Source: a virus
IMG/VR virus record: IMGVR_UViG_3300005833_000026
Coordinates: 1 to 42,072 of that record
Length of the DNA stretch: 42,072 nt
Strand: one strand, 5' to 3'
Positions 30,839-36,420 of the stretch are shown here, piece after piece. Positions within the stretch are counted from its first letter, which is position 1. Every line of letters starts with the position of its first letter. The position numbers and the translations under genes are program-made. The notes under the pieces were generated by a model. The model had not been told where the DNA came from, did not search any database, and was given only the letters and a program-made list of their open reading frames with translations.

Positions 30839-31825
30839 ATGAGAGTCGTAATCTCGACACAGGCGGAACTGGACGCCCTAAAGGCGGGCGATGTCGGTGT
30901 CATCCGATCCGCGCACGTGGTGGCCAGGGGATCCGCGCACGTGGTGGCCTGGGGATCCGCGCACGTGGAGGCCAGGGGATCCGCGCACGTGGTGGCCTGG
31001 GGATCCGCGCACGTGGTGGCCTGGGGATCCGCGCACGTGGAGGCCTGGGGATCCGCGCATGTGGAGGCCAGTGAATCCGCGCACGTGGTGGCCAGGGGAT
31101 CCGCGCACGTGGTGGCCTGGGGATCCGCGCACGTGGTGGCCAGTGAATCCGCGCACGTGGTGGCCTGGGGATCCGCGCACGTGGTGGCCAGTGAATCCGC
31201 GCACGTGGTGGCCAGGGGATCCGCGCACGTGGTGGCCAGTGAATCCGCGCACGTGGTGGCCTGGGGATCCGCGCACGTGGAGGCCAGGGACTCCGCGCAC
31301 GTGGTGGCCTGGGGATCCGCGCACGTGGTGGCCAGGGGATCCGCGCACGTGGTGGCCTCATCCCTTGTTGTCATTCACAGGCTCTGGCCGAAAGCAGTCG
31401 TGGTGGGCGGCACGATCATTGAGGTGCGTCCACCGGCGACCATCGTCGAGTGGTGTACGTTCTATGGGGTGCCGGTTGATGCCGGCCACATCGTCCTCTA
31501 CAAAGGCCTGGACGAGAATTACCGATCCGGCCACGACTTCCTTTATCTGCCGGGCCACTCGGTGGAGGCTGATGATTGGGATGGAGGCGCCGCCGAATGC
31601 GGTGGCGGACTTCATTTCTCACCACATCCTGTAATGGCCCTTGAATTCGCGCCCGATGTCACACGTTTTGTGGCCTGTCCCATCGCGCTGGAAGACATCC
31701 GTCCGTCGGCGGCGGACGATATCTATCCGCAGAAGATCAAGGCCCGCCGAACCTGCGGGCCGGTCTGGGAAGTGGACCGGCAGGGTAAGCCGGTGGAACG
31801 GACGATACCGAAGGAGGATGAATGA
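30839..31825 (+). CDS. 8-residue-repeat protein with DUF7666-like C-terminal domain
   Basis: ATG 30839 follows GAGGTGTCGTGT. Residues 1-23 (MRVVISTQAELDALKAGDVG...) are followed by 19 tandem copies of an SAHVVA(R/W/S)(G/E/D) octapeptide (residues 24-175), a likely beta-helix. The C-terminal ~150 residues read IVLYKGLDENYRSGHDF, CGGGLHFSPHPVMALEFAPD and CPIALEDI, the DUF7666-type signature. Known phage proteins combine the same repeat with this domain; their function is unknown. The repeat DNA is open in all six frames. Confidence 0.75.
   Translation: MRVVISTQAELDALKAGDVGVIRSAHVVARGSAHVVAWGSAHVEARGSAHVVAWGSAHVVAWGSAHVEAWGSAHVEASESAHVVARGSAHVVAWGSAHVVASESAHVVAWGSAHVVASESAHVVARGSAHVVASESAHVVAWGSAHVEARDSAHVVAWGSAHVVARGSAHVVASSLVVIHRLWPKAVVVGGTIIEVRPPATIVEWCTFYGVPVDAGHIVLYKGLDENYRSGHDFLYLPGHSVEADDWDGGAAECGGGLHFSPHPVMALEFAPDVTRFVACPIALEDIRPSAADDIYPQKIKARRTCGPVWEVDRQGKPVERTIPKEDE
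30908..31363 (+). repeat. 24-bp tandem repeat array, 19 units
   Basis: Nineteen in-frame 24-bp units of the form TCCGCGCACGTGG-TGGCC-nnG-GGA encode SAHV(V/E)A(R/W/S)(G/E/D). Variation is confined to a few positions: the fifth residue (V/E) and the last two. Each unit holds CACGTG, and most unit junctions form GGATCC. It is not a CRISPR because there are no spacers. Confidence 0.9.
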
Positions 31826-31998
31826 TGAGCTATGTCCCGGTGGGATTCGCTGGCTTGTGTCTGGACTGCGACGTGGTGTTCTCACTCCTGGACAGGCAGT
31901 GGTGCCCCGTCTGTCTGAGGGAGAGCTGGATGCCGCTCTCGCGGATCACGGGGCGAACGGGACTGGATACGCAGACAGAAACGTGGAGGGAAACGTGA
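31822..31998 (+). CDS. small zinc-ribbon protein, 58 aa
   Basis: ATG 31822 (or 31825) overlaps the upstream stop and follows AAGGAGGATGA. CLDC at residues 13-16 and CPVC at 28-31, in the context GLCLDCDVVFSLLDRQWCPV, give a clear zinc ribbon. This layout is common in small phage proteins. Its role is unknown. The stop overlaps a GTG (GTGA). Confidence 0.65.
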   Translation: MMSYVPVGFAGLCLDCDVVFSLLDRQWCPVCLRESWMPLSRITGRTGLDTQTETWRET

Positions 31999-32006
31999 AA
32001 GGAACG

Positions 32007-32282
32007 ATGAGAGTACGGCCTGTAGTCGTGACCACGGAGTTTCGTGGTGTGTTTTTCGGCTACGCCACTGACACGTCCGGCGAAACGATCTTTCTTGCGA
32101 AGGCGCGCAACTGTCTCTATTGGTCTTCTGATGTCAAGGGCTTCATGGGGCTTGCGGTGACTGGACCGACTAGGTCTTGCCGAGTCGGACCGGCTGCGGA
32201 TGTAACTCTGCGAAAGATCACCTCAGTTCTCGAAACCACTTCAGCAGCGGTCAAGGCATGGGAATCCGCACCTTGGAAGTGA
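32007..32282 (+). CDS. DUF6948-like phage protein
   Basis: The 91-residue product reads [60 protein letters not shown] and a C-terminal [11 protein letters not shown]. This is the pattern I know as DUF6948: a VVVTTEHRGVF start, an ARNCIYWS core and a VxAWExAPW end. Function unknown. ATG 32007 is preferred for its AAAGGAACG site; GTG 31995 (GTGA) is possible. Its last 25 bases also encode the N-terminus of the next gene in another frame. Confidence 0.75.
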   Translation: MRVRPVVVTTEFRGVFFGYATDTSGETIFLAKARNCLYWSSDVKGFMGLAVTGPTRSCRVGPAADVTLRKITSVLETTSAAVKAWESAPWK

Positions 32283-32298
32283 AAGGGTACGGGTCCGG
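32249..32298 (+). repeat. gene-boundary direct repeat, copy 1
   Basis: About 48 bp nearly identical to 32551-32600, with the first 30 bp identical. It spans the end of the DUF6948-like gene ([10 protein letters not shown]) and the start of the Gly-rich gene (MGIRTLE) in two frames. Confidence 0.85.
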
Positions 32299-32584
32299 GT
32301 ACGGGTTCGGGGACGGGGACGGGTCCGGGTCCGGTTCCGGGGACGGGTCCGGGTCCGGGTTCGGGGACGGGTCCGGCGACGGGTTCGGGTACGGGGACGG
32401 GGACGGGTACGGTTCCGGGTTCGGGTACGGTTCCGGTTCCGGATACGGGTACGGGTTCGGGGACGGTTCCGGGTACGGGGACGGGGACGGCGACGGGTAC
32501 GGTTCCGGGTCCGGGGGCGGTTCCGGGTACGGGTCAGAGGACGGGAAGGAGGTCAAGGCATGGGAATCCGCACCTTGGAAATGA
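32258..32584 (+). CDS. Gly-[Tyr/Ser/Phe/Asp] repeat protein, 108 aa
   Basis: ATG 32258 lies inside the 3' end of the DUF6948-like gene. After [10 protein letters not shown] come about 40 G-(Y/S/F/D) dipeptides, then [15 protein letters not shown], whose last ten residues copy the tail of the upstream protein. Such glycine-rich phage proteins are known and unexplained; they look disordered and possibly phase-separating. Its coding strand is almost continuous GGG-N3, giving strong G-quadruplex potential in the mRNA. The 3' end encodes the next gene's ribosome site and start. Confidence 0.6.
   Translation: MGIRTLEVKGYGSGYGFGDGDGSGSGSGDGSGSGFGDGSGDGFGYGDGDGYGSGFGYGSGSGYGYGFGDGSGYGDGDGDGYGSGSGGGSGYGSEDGKEVKAWESAPWK
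32283..32550 (+). repeat. hexanucleotide Gly-X array, G-quadruplex-prone
   Basis: Tandem GGG-(TAC/TCC/TTC) and GGGGAC hexamers with single-base variation, giving dozens of G3-4 runs separated by 2-4 bases on the + strand. Frame is preserved throughout. Confidence 0.85.
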
Positions 32585-32600
32585 AAGGGGACGGGTCCGG
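32551..32600 (+). repeat. gene-boundary direct repeat, copy 2
   Basis: Second copy, 302 bp downstream. Again it encodes a [10 protein letters not shown] end in one frame and an MGIRTLE start in another. Confidence 0.85.
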
Positions 32601-32643
32601 TTCCGGGGACGGGTCCGGGTCCGGGAAGGAGGTCGGCGCATGA
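32560..32643 (+). CDS. short 27-aa copy of the Gly-rich protein
   Basis: ATG 32560 is preceded by GGGAAGGAGGTCAAGGC. The peptide [20 protein letters not shown] plus SGKEVGA is a truncated paralogue of the upstream 108-residue protein, produced by duplication of the gene boundary. Its end again supplies a GGAAGGAGGT ribosome site for the next gene and overlaps its ATG. It may be translated mainly to couple ribosomes to the Erf gene. Confidence 0.5.
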   Translation: MGIRTLEMKGDGSGSGDGSGSGKEVGA

Positions 32644-33353
32644 GCGAGGCACTGGTCACAACGGACGGAGGGCAGGTCGCCACGCTGCTGACGCTGGCGA
32701 TAGAGAAAGGCCTGGGGGTGGAGGGATTGGAGAAGCTCGTCGCCCTTCAGGAACGCGTGATGGCGAAGAAGGCGGAATCCCAGATGTACGATGCGATGGC
32801 GACATTCCAGAGGCGGTGCCCGTCGATCAAAAAATCGACAGTGGCGAAAGTAGTCACGACGGGCGGTGGCACCTACAGTTACAGCTACGCCGAGCTCGAC
32901 GAGATCGCCTACACGGTCAATCCGATCCTCGCCGAACTGGGCCTGTCCTACACCTGGGATTCGAGTCTGACGGACACGATCCACACATGCCGGTGTACGC
33001 TGCGGCATGTCGCGGGACATCACGTCACGGCAAGTTTCACCTGTCCGATCGATACGCAGGCCAAGATGAACGGCACCCAGAAAGCCGGGGCCGCACTGAC
33101 CTACGCGCGGCGCCAATCGCTGATTTCGGTACTCGGCCTGACGACGACGGATCCGGATACGGACGGAGAGGAACACGGCGGCGGCTTCGTCACCGAGGCC
33201 CAGGCGGCTAACATCCAGGCGCTGATCTCCGAGGTCGGGGCCAAGACAGAACTCTTCCTGCAGTGGCTGGGCGCGGCATCGCTGGCCGAGATCCCGGCGA
33301 AGGACTACAACCGCGCGGTGAACGCACTGGTCGAGCGGAGGAAGAAGCGATGA
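32640..33353 (+). CDS. erf: Erf-family single-strand annealing protein
   Basis: The 237 residues show the ERF superfamily pattern. It has a helical N-terminus ([20 protein letters not shown]), then [39 protein letters not shown], and [20 protein letters not shown] with the conserved 'G(S)AxTYARRYxL' helix. These are ring-forming proteins that anneal complementary strands during phage recombination. It is followed at once (ATGA) by the partner exonuclease. The C-terminal ~60 residues form a separate helical bundle. Confidence 0.88.
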   Translation: MSEALVTTDGGQVATLLTLAIEKGLGVEGLEKLVALQERVMAKKAESQMYDAMATFQRRCPSIKKSTVAKVVTTGGGTYSYSYAELDEIAYTVNPILAELGLSYTWDSSLTDTIHTCRCTLRHVAGHHVTASFTCPIDTQAKMNGTQKAGAALTYARRQSLISVLGLTTTDPDTDGEEHGGGFVTEAQAANIQALISEVGAKTELFLQWLGAASLAEIPAKDYNRAVNALVERRKKR

Positions 33354-33985
33354 TCCGCCTCGACGTTGTCCAGGGGACCGACGAGTGGAGACAGGCCCGC
33401 TGCGGACTTCCCACCGCCAGCAATTTCGACTCGCTCCTGACGGCCAAGACGCTGAAGCCCTCGGCGACCTCGCACGCCTACCTCTGCAAGCTGGTGGCCG
33501 AGCACTACCTTGGCCGTCCGCTCGACGATTCAGAGAACGGCTTCATGACTCGTGGCCGCGCGATGGAGCAAGAAGCCGTCTCCTGGTACGAGATAGCGCG
33601 GGATGTCAAGGTCGAGCACGTAGGCCTCTGCCTCAGCGACGACCGACGATACGGCTGCTCTCCTGACGCCTTAGTGGGAGAGGACGGAGGCCTCGAGGTG
33701 AAGGTTCCGGGCGCTGGGCCCCATGTGGGCTACCTACTCGCTCCAGAGTCCCTGGTGGCCGCCTACCGAGGTCAGGTGCAGGGCAACCTCCTGGTGACAG
33801 GCCGGCGCTGGTGGGATCTCGTCAGCTACAACCCCGAGATCCCGCCGGTGGTGGTGCGCGTCACGCGGGACGACGATTACCTGGCGGTGCTGGTGCCGCT
33901 GCTGCGCGAGTTCCTCCAACGGCTCGACCAAGCCAAGGCCAAGATCGGGCGGTCTCCCAGAGAAACAGACAGGGTGGTGGCGTGA
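33350..33985 (+). CDS. YqaJ / lambda-type exonuclease
   Basis: ATG 33350 overlaps the Erf stop. The 211 residues carry QGTDEWRQARCGLPTASNFD, the family N-terminal signature, and RGRAMEQEAVSWYE. The catalytic set D106 (GCSPDALV) and E116-x-K118 (GLEVKVP) is intact, and a QVQGNLLVTGRRWWDLVSY segment matches the family's 'QxQgxLxvtG...w' helix. It degrades one DNA strand to load the annealase, so the pair forms a recombination module. Confidence 0.9.
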   Translation: MIRLDVVQGTDEWRQARCGLPTASNFDSLLTAKTLKPSATSHAYLCKLVAEHYLGRPLDDSENGFMTRGRAMEQEAVSWYEIARDVKVEHVGLCLSDDRRYGCSPDALVGEDGGLEVKVPGAGPHVGYLLAPESLVAAYRGQVQGNLLVTGRRWWDLVSYNPEIPPVVVRVTRDDDYLAVLVPLLREFLQRLDQAKAKIGRSPRETDRVVA

Positions 33986-34230
33986 TGAGTGACCCAGTCC
34001 CCCCGCCTCCTCTTGAAACCGTGATGAGGGTCCCGGGCAAGCAACCGGCTTACGCCAAGTGCCGGGTCGGCGCCTGTCTCCTGGCCGGGATCCGCACTGT
34101 CAGCATGTCCCCTAGGGACATGGTGGTCTCCGTCAAGTACAAGGGTTCAGAGTGTAATTTCTACTTTGGGAATGGCGGAGAAAACGAGGCCCGCGCCTTC
34201 TTCGACGCCATCATGGATGGCTTGCAGTGA
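33985..34230 (+). CDS. hypothetical 81-aa protein
   Basis: ATG 33985 overlaps the exonuclease stop. MSDPVPPPPLETVMRVPGKQ leads into a beta-rich body (MSPRDMVVSVKYKGSECNFY) and a helical end ARAFFDAIMDGL. No family recognised. It ends in a GTGA overlap with the Ead-like gene. Confidence 0.6.
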   Translation: MSDPVPPPPLETVMRVPGKQPAYAKCRVGACLLAGIRTVSMSPRDMVVSVKYKGSECNFYFGNGGENEARAFFDAIMDGLQ

Positions 34231-34640
34231 CCCGCGCCGAGCTCGACCGGGCGAAGGAACTGGAGGCCGCGGCGACTCCTGGGCCGTGGGTAATGGGGCG
34301 GCATCAAGCTTTGTCGAAGGATGAGATGATCGCCTACGTTATCAACTGTATAGAAGTCTCTCCCGTACAGGATCAATTCTACCTAATCGGGAAAGATGAT
34401 TGGTCTGTAGATATCGCTCACACTGGCAACGGCGCCACTTCTGCTAACAATGCCGCCTTTATCTCCAAGGCCAGAACGCTCGTCCCCGCCCTTGTGGCGG
34501 AAGTGGAGCGGCTAAGGCGGGCCCTGGCCGAGTCTCTCGTGATGATAGATAAGCTTTCGGATGGAGAGCACCGTGAGGAAGCGACGAAAGCCATGGATGT
34601 CACATCCTGGGCCGAGGTCGAGGAGGCGGCGAAGGAATGA
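34227..34640 (+). CDS. Ead/Ea22-like phage protein
   Basis: GTG 34227 overlaps the upstream stop. The N-terminal ELDRAKELEAAATPGPWVMG is the start of the Ead/Ea22-like family. The middle ends with AAFISKARTLVPALVAEVER and a helical tail, again family-typical. Function in lambda-type phages is unknown (an accessory early protein). Both ends are duplicated downstream: its first 26 bases at 35294-35319 and its last 41 bases at 35059-35099. Confidence 0.75.
   Translation: MTRAELDRAKELEAAATPGPWVMGRHQALSKDEMIAYVINCIEVSPVQDQFYLIGKDDWSVDIAHTGNGATSANNAAFISKARTLVPALVAEVERLRRALAESLVMIDKLSDGEHREEATKAMDVTSWAEVEEAAKE
34600..34640 (+). repeat. Ead-end boundary repeat, copy 1
   Basis: 41 bp ending the Ead-like gene (TSWAEVEEAAKE) and including the ribosome site and ATGA used by RusA. 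Identical to 35059-35099. Confidence 0.85.
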
Positions 34641-35014
34641 GGATCAAGTTCGTCGTCTACGGCACGCCCCGCTCGACGCAGACTGGCTCCGTGGTTGGGC
34701 ATAAGGGGAGATCCTTTCCCGTTCGGAGGAATCCCGGGTGGTCGCAGCTCGTGGCCCTGGAGGCCATGAACCATCGGCCGCCGAAGCCCTTCGCCGGCCC
34801 CTTGCGCGTCATGTGGACCATCGGGATCAAGCGGCCGAAGAAGCCGCGTGGCTCGTGGCCCACTGGCGCGCCGGACTGTACCAACGTCATCAAGGGGCCT
34901 AGCGATGCTCTCAACGGGATTCTCTGGGTGGACGACGCTCAGATCGTCAGCGAGCGGATCGACAAGTTCTACACCGCCACGCCCGGGCTTGGCATCGACG
35001 TGGAGGAGCTATGA
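34637..35014 (+). CDS. rusA: RusA-family Holliday junction resolvase
   Basis: The 125 residues have KFVVYGTPRSTQTGS and the catalytic block PDCTNVIKGPSDALNGILW followed by VDDAQIVSERIDKFY. D80, K86, D90 and the D99/D100 pair align with the E. coli RusA active site. The position of RusA D72 is T82 here (P-D-C-T-N instead of D-x-D-N), a variant I believe occurs in other phage members. It resolves branched DNA in phage recombination and replication. ATG overlaps the upstream stop; its last 30 bases are duplicated at 35319 onward. Confidence 0.85.
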   Translation: MRIKFVVYGTPRSTQTGSVVGHKGRSFPVRRNPGWSQLVALEAMNHRPPKPFAGPLRVMWTIGIKRPKKPRGSWPTGAPDCTNVIKGPSDALNGILWVDDAQIVSERIDKFYTATPGLGIDVEEL

Positions 35015-35027
35015 GCGAGAAGAAGAC
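34985..35027 (+). repeat. RusA-end boundary repeat, copy 1
   Basis: 43 bp spanning the last RusA codons and the MSEKKT start. Identical to 35319-35361 except for one base (GAG/GAA). Confidence 0.85.
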
Positions 35028-35043
35028 GGCCGGGATTGTGTAG
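35011..35043 (+). pseudogene. truncated MSEKKT peptide gene
   Basis: ATG 35011 overlaps the RusA stop and reads MSEKKTAGIV then TAG. The intact version (MSEKKTVEPWPAMAKDEADD...) starts at 35345 after the second copy of the same boundary. The first copy therefore looks cut by a recombination breakpoint near 35028. Confidence 0.5.
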
Positions 35044-35058
35044 CTCAGACCTACGGCT

Positions 35059-35099
35059 TCACATCCTGGGCCGAGGTCGAGGAGGCGGCGAAGGAATGA
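35059..35099 (+). repeat. Ead-end boundary repeat, copy 2
   Basis: 41-bp perfect copy detached from its gene. It now supplies the AAGGA ribosome site and start for the gene at 35096. Confidence 0.85.
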
Positions 35100-35296
35100 A
35101 AAAGATAACAGTTGCGATCTTTCAACATCCCGGGAGACGTTCGGTCCGTTTGGCCGCCTACACCCTCTGGTATTCCAAGGATTGGGCGGGCTGCTGCGAG
35201 CATCAAGTGGCCGCAGCAAACGGCACTGACGCTAAGCGGGTGGCCAAGATAGAACATCGGAAGCAGTGCATGGCAGAGCGAGAATCAAAACCATGA
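35096..35296 (+). CDS. small phage protein, 66 aa
   Basis: ATG 35096 sits in the duplicated Ead-end repeat, which provides GGCGAAGGA. The product reads MKKITVAIFQHPGRRSVRLA, then DWAGCCEHQVAAANGTDAKR and IEHRKQC. The 'W-x-G-C-C-x-H-x-V-x-A-x-N-G-x-x-A-K' pattern occurs in small phage proteins of unknown role and suggests metal binding (Cys, His). The gene appears imported together with foreign boundary sequences. Confidence 0.6.
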   Translation: MKKITVAIFQHPGRRSVRLAAYTLWYSKDWAGCCEHQVAAANGTDAKRVAKIEHRKQCMAERESKP

Positions 35297-35318
35297 CTCG
35301 CGTCGAGCTCGACCGGGC

Positions 35319-35361
35319 GGGCTTGGCATCGACGTGGAGGAACTATGAGCGAGAAGAAGAC
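35319..35361 (+). repeat. RusA-end boundary repeat, copy 2
   Basis: Second copy of 34985-35027. Here it is joined directly to a copy of the start of the Ead-like gene (35294-35319). Confidence 0.85.
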
Positions 35362-35410
35362 AGTCGAACCTTGGCCAGCAATGGCGAAAGACGAAGCGGA
35401 CGACGCTTGA
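35345..35410 (+). CDS. 21-aa peptide following the RusA-type boundary
   Basis: ATG 35345 follows GTGGAGGAACT. The peptide MSEKKTVEPWPAMAKDEADD plus A is short but is the apparently complete form of the truncated reading frame at 35011. Its normal position would be immediately after RusA. Confidence 0.4.
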   Translation: MSEKKTVEPWPAMAKDEADDA

Positions 35411-35503
35411 CGGCTGCTACTAGTGGATGCCAATGCCGGAATCCTCACGTCCTTGCGGTGCATTCGGTGTGGGTCCGAAGCAGAGCTGGGTAAAGAGGCT
35501 TCG

Positions 35504-35707
35504 ATGACCTACGATCACGTTGGAAGCAAGCTGGAGGACGCCATTATCAAGGCCGCGGTCGCATGGTTCAACAGCCACAAAGGGGCGGGGATGACGAGGC
35601 GAGATCACTTGTCCAATCCGAGGGTCAACCTTGGCTCTCGGGCTGAGATACGCCTGGCCCGAGCAGTGGCCGCGTGGGAACTCCAGAAAGAAACGCGACG
35701 GAGATGA
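35504..35707 (+). CDS. hypothetical 67-aa protein
   Basis: ATG 35504 is preceded by AAAGAGGCTTCG. The product MTYDHVGSKLEDAIIKAAVA and following helices (NLGSRAEIRLARAVAAWELQ) are not recognised. An in-frame GTG at 35423 would add a segment with CIRCG but has no ribosome site. Confidence 0.5.
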   Translation: MTYDHVGSKLEDAIIKAAVAWFNSHKGAGMTRRDHLSNPRVNLGSRAEIRLARAVAAWELQKETRRR

Positions 35708-35713
35708 TGCAGC

Positions 35714-36067
35714 GTGAGTAATATCGGACTGATGGGCGAGGCTGCGGCTCAGGTCTTCCTTAGTGCCGGCGAGACCTTCCAAATGGCGATGCGAGCCCGG
35801 GCCGAAGAAGCGAAAACCGGACGGAGAGCCGGAGAAAGGCGAAATATGGAAAATCAGCACAGGCAGATCAAGGGTTATCGGGAGTTGGATGCAACCGAGA
35901 TTGCGGCAATGAACGAGGTAAAGGAACTGGCCGCAAAGACGGGCGAGCTAGTTGAAAAGATCAAGGCGTCGGGCGCTGATATTCGCTGGGCTTCGATCGG
36001 AGCAACCCAACTCCAGCAGGGTTTCATGGCTCTGACTCGATCAATCGCCAAGCCAGGGTTTTTCTGA
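35714..36067 (+). CDS. acb2: Acb2/Tad1-hairpin-domain anti-CBASS protein
   Basis: The last 73 residues, starting MENQHRQIKGYRELDATEIA and ending IRWASIGATQLQQGFMALTR followed by SIAKPGFF, match the Acb2 family. These are phage proteins that bind and sequester cyclic oligonucleotides and so block CBASS (and related) immune signalling. The helical hairpin with a terminal 'LQQGxMALTRxxAKPxxF' is diagnostic. Two starts are possible: GTG 35714 (CGGAG site) adds a 44-residue helical extension, while ATG 35846 has GAGAAAGGCGAAAT and gives the usual core. Neighbours are other accessory genes. Confidence 0.82.
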   Translation: MSNIGLMGEAAAQVFLSAGETFQMAMRARAEEAKTGRRAGERRNMENQHRQIKGYRELDATEIAAMNEVKELAAKTGELVEKIKASGADIRWASIGATQLQQGFMALTRSIAKPGFF

Positions 36068-36118
36068 TACATGAGGTGCTGGCGGTGCGGCTGCTAGGCG
36101 AGCTGGGAGACGGAACCT

Positions 36119-36349
36119 TTGAGGCGACTGTGTGGTGAACAGAACGAGGCGCTCGATCACCTGGTTGACGTCGTCAACCAGGCCTGCAGTGACTCGACAG
36201 GCGCCCTCGACAGCCGGGCGCTCAGCGCCTACGCGGATGCGCTCCGCTACCTGGCCCTAGCGGGAAAGGTCGAGATCACGGAAGAGTATGGGCGCCGCGT
36301 CATCGGGCGATGGGTCGACCAACCATTGAGCCGTCGGACAGGACCATGA
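36119..36349 (+). CDS. hypothetical 76-aa helical protein
   Basis: TTG 36119 has GGGAGACGGAACCT upstream. The helices EQNEALDHLVDVVNQACSDS and ALSAYADALRYLALAGKVEI are well formed, so it is likely real despite the rare start. Family unknown. The gap before it (36068-36118) contains ATG 36071 with only eight codons (MRCWRCGC), a possible remnant of a zinc protein. Confidence 0.55.
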   Translation: MRRLCGEQNEALDHLVDVVNQACSDSTGALDSRALSAYADALRYLALAGKVEITEEYGRRVIGRWVDQPLSRRTGP

Positions 36350-36361
36350 TGGCACAAGGCG
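36341..36361 (+). repeat. 21-bp repeat flanking the methyltransferase, copy 1
   Basis: GGACCATGATGGCACAAGGC plus G, identical to 37391-37411. The two copies bracket the methyltransferase gene. Confidence 0.8.
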
Positions 36362-36420
36362 GCGGGAAAGTCGAACGGCGCCTGAAAGACTACCTGTTTT
36401 ATGAGGAGCCGGGGGAATGA
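36346..36420 (+). CDS. 24-aa peptide
   Basis: ATG 36346 overlaps the previous stop and the stop overlaps the methyltransferase ATG. The peptide is MMAQGGGKVERRLKDYLFYE plus EPGE. It may be translated chiefly for coupling. Its first 16 bases are part of a 21-bp repeat that recurs at 37391-37411. Confidence 0.4.
   Translation: MMAQGGGKVERRLKDYLFYEEPGE

Larger units (their letters stand above)
35293..35493 (+). pseudogene. fragment: Ead-like start fused to RusA-end sequence in another frame
   Basis: ATG 35293 reads MTRVELDRA, a copy of the Ead-like N-terminus, then passes into the RusA-end repeat in the wrong frame and continues open to 35493 with no recognisable protein. It looks like a recombination scar rather than a gene. 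Confidence 0.4.

Noticed and set aside
30900-31361. possible CRISPR array or antisense repeat proteins
   Set aside because: The repeats are directly tandem with no spacers and in frame with a DUF7666-like domain; the antisense and alternative frames are open only because the unit lacks stops.
35036-35056. adapter-derived sequence (peptide CSSDL, often seen from sequencing adapters)
   Set aside because: The DNA here (TGTAGCTCAGACCT) does not match the adapter's TGCTCTTCCGATCT, so the peptide resemblance is chance.
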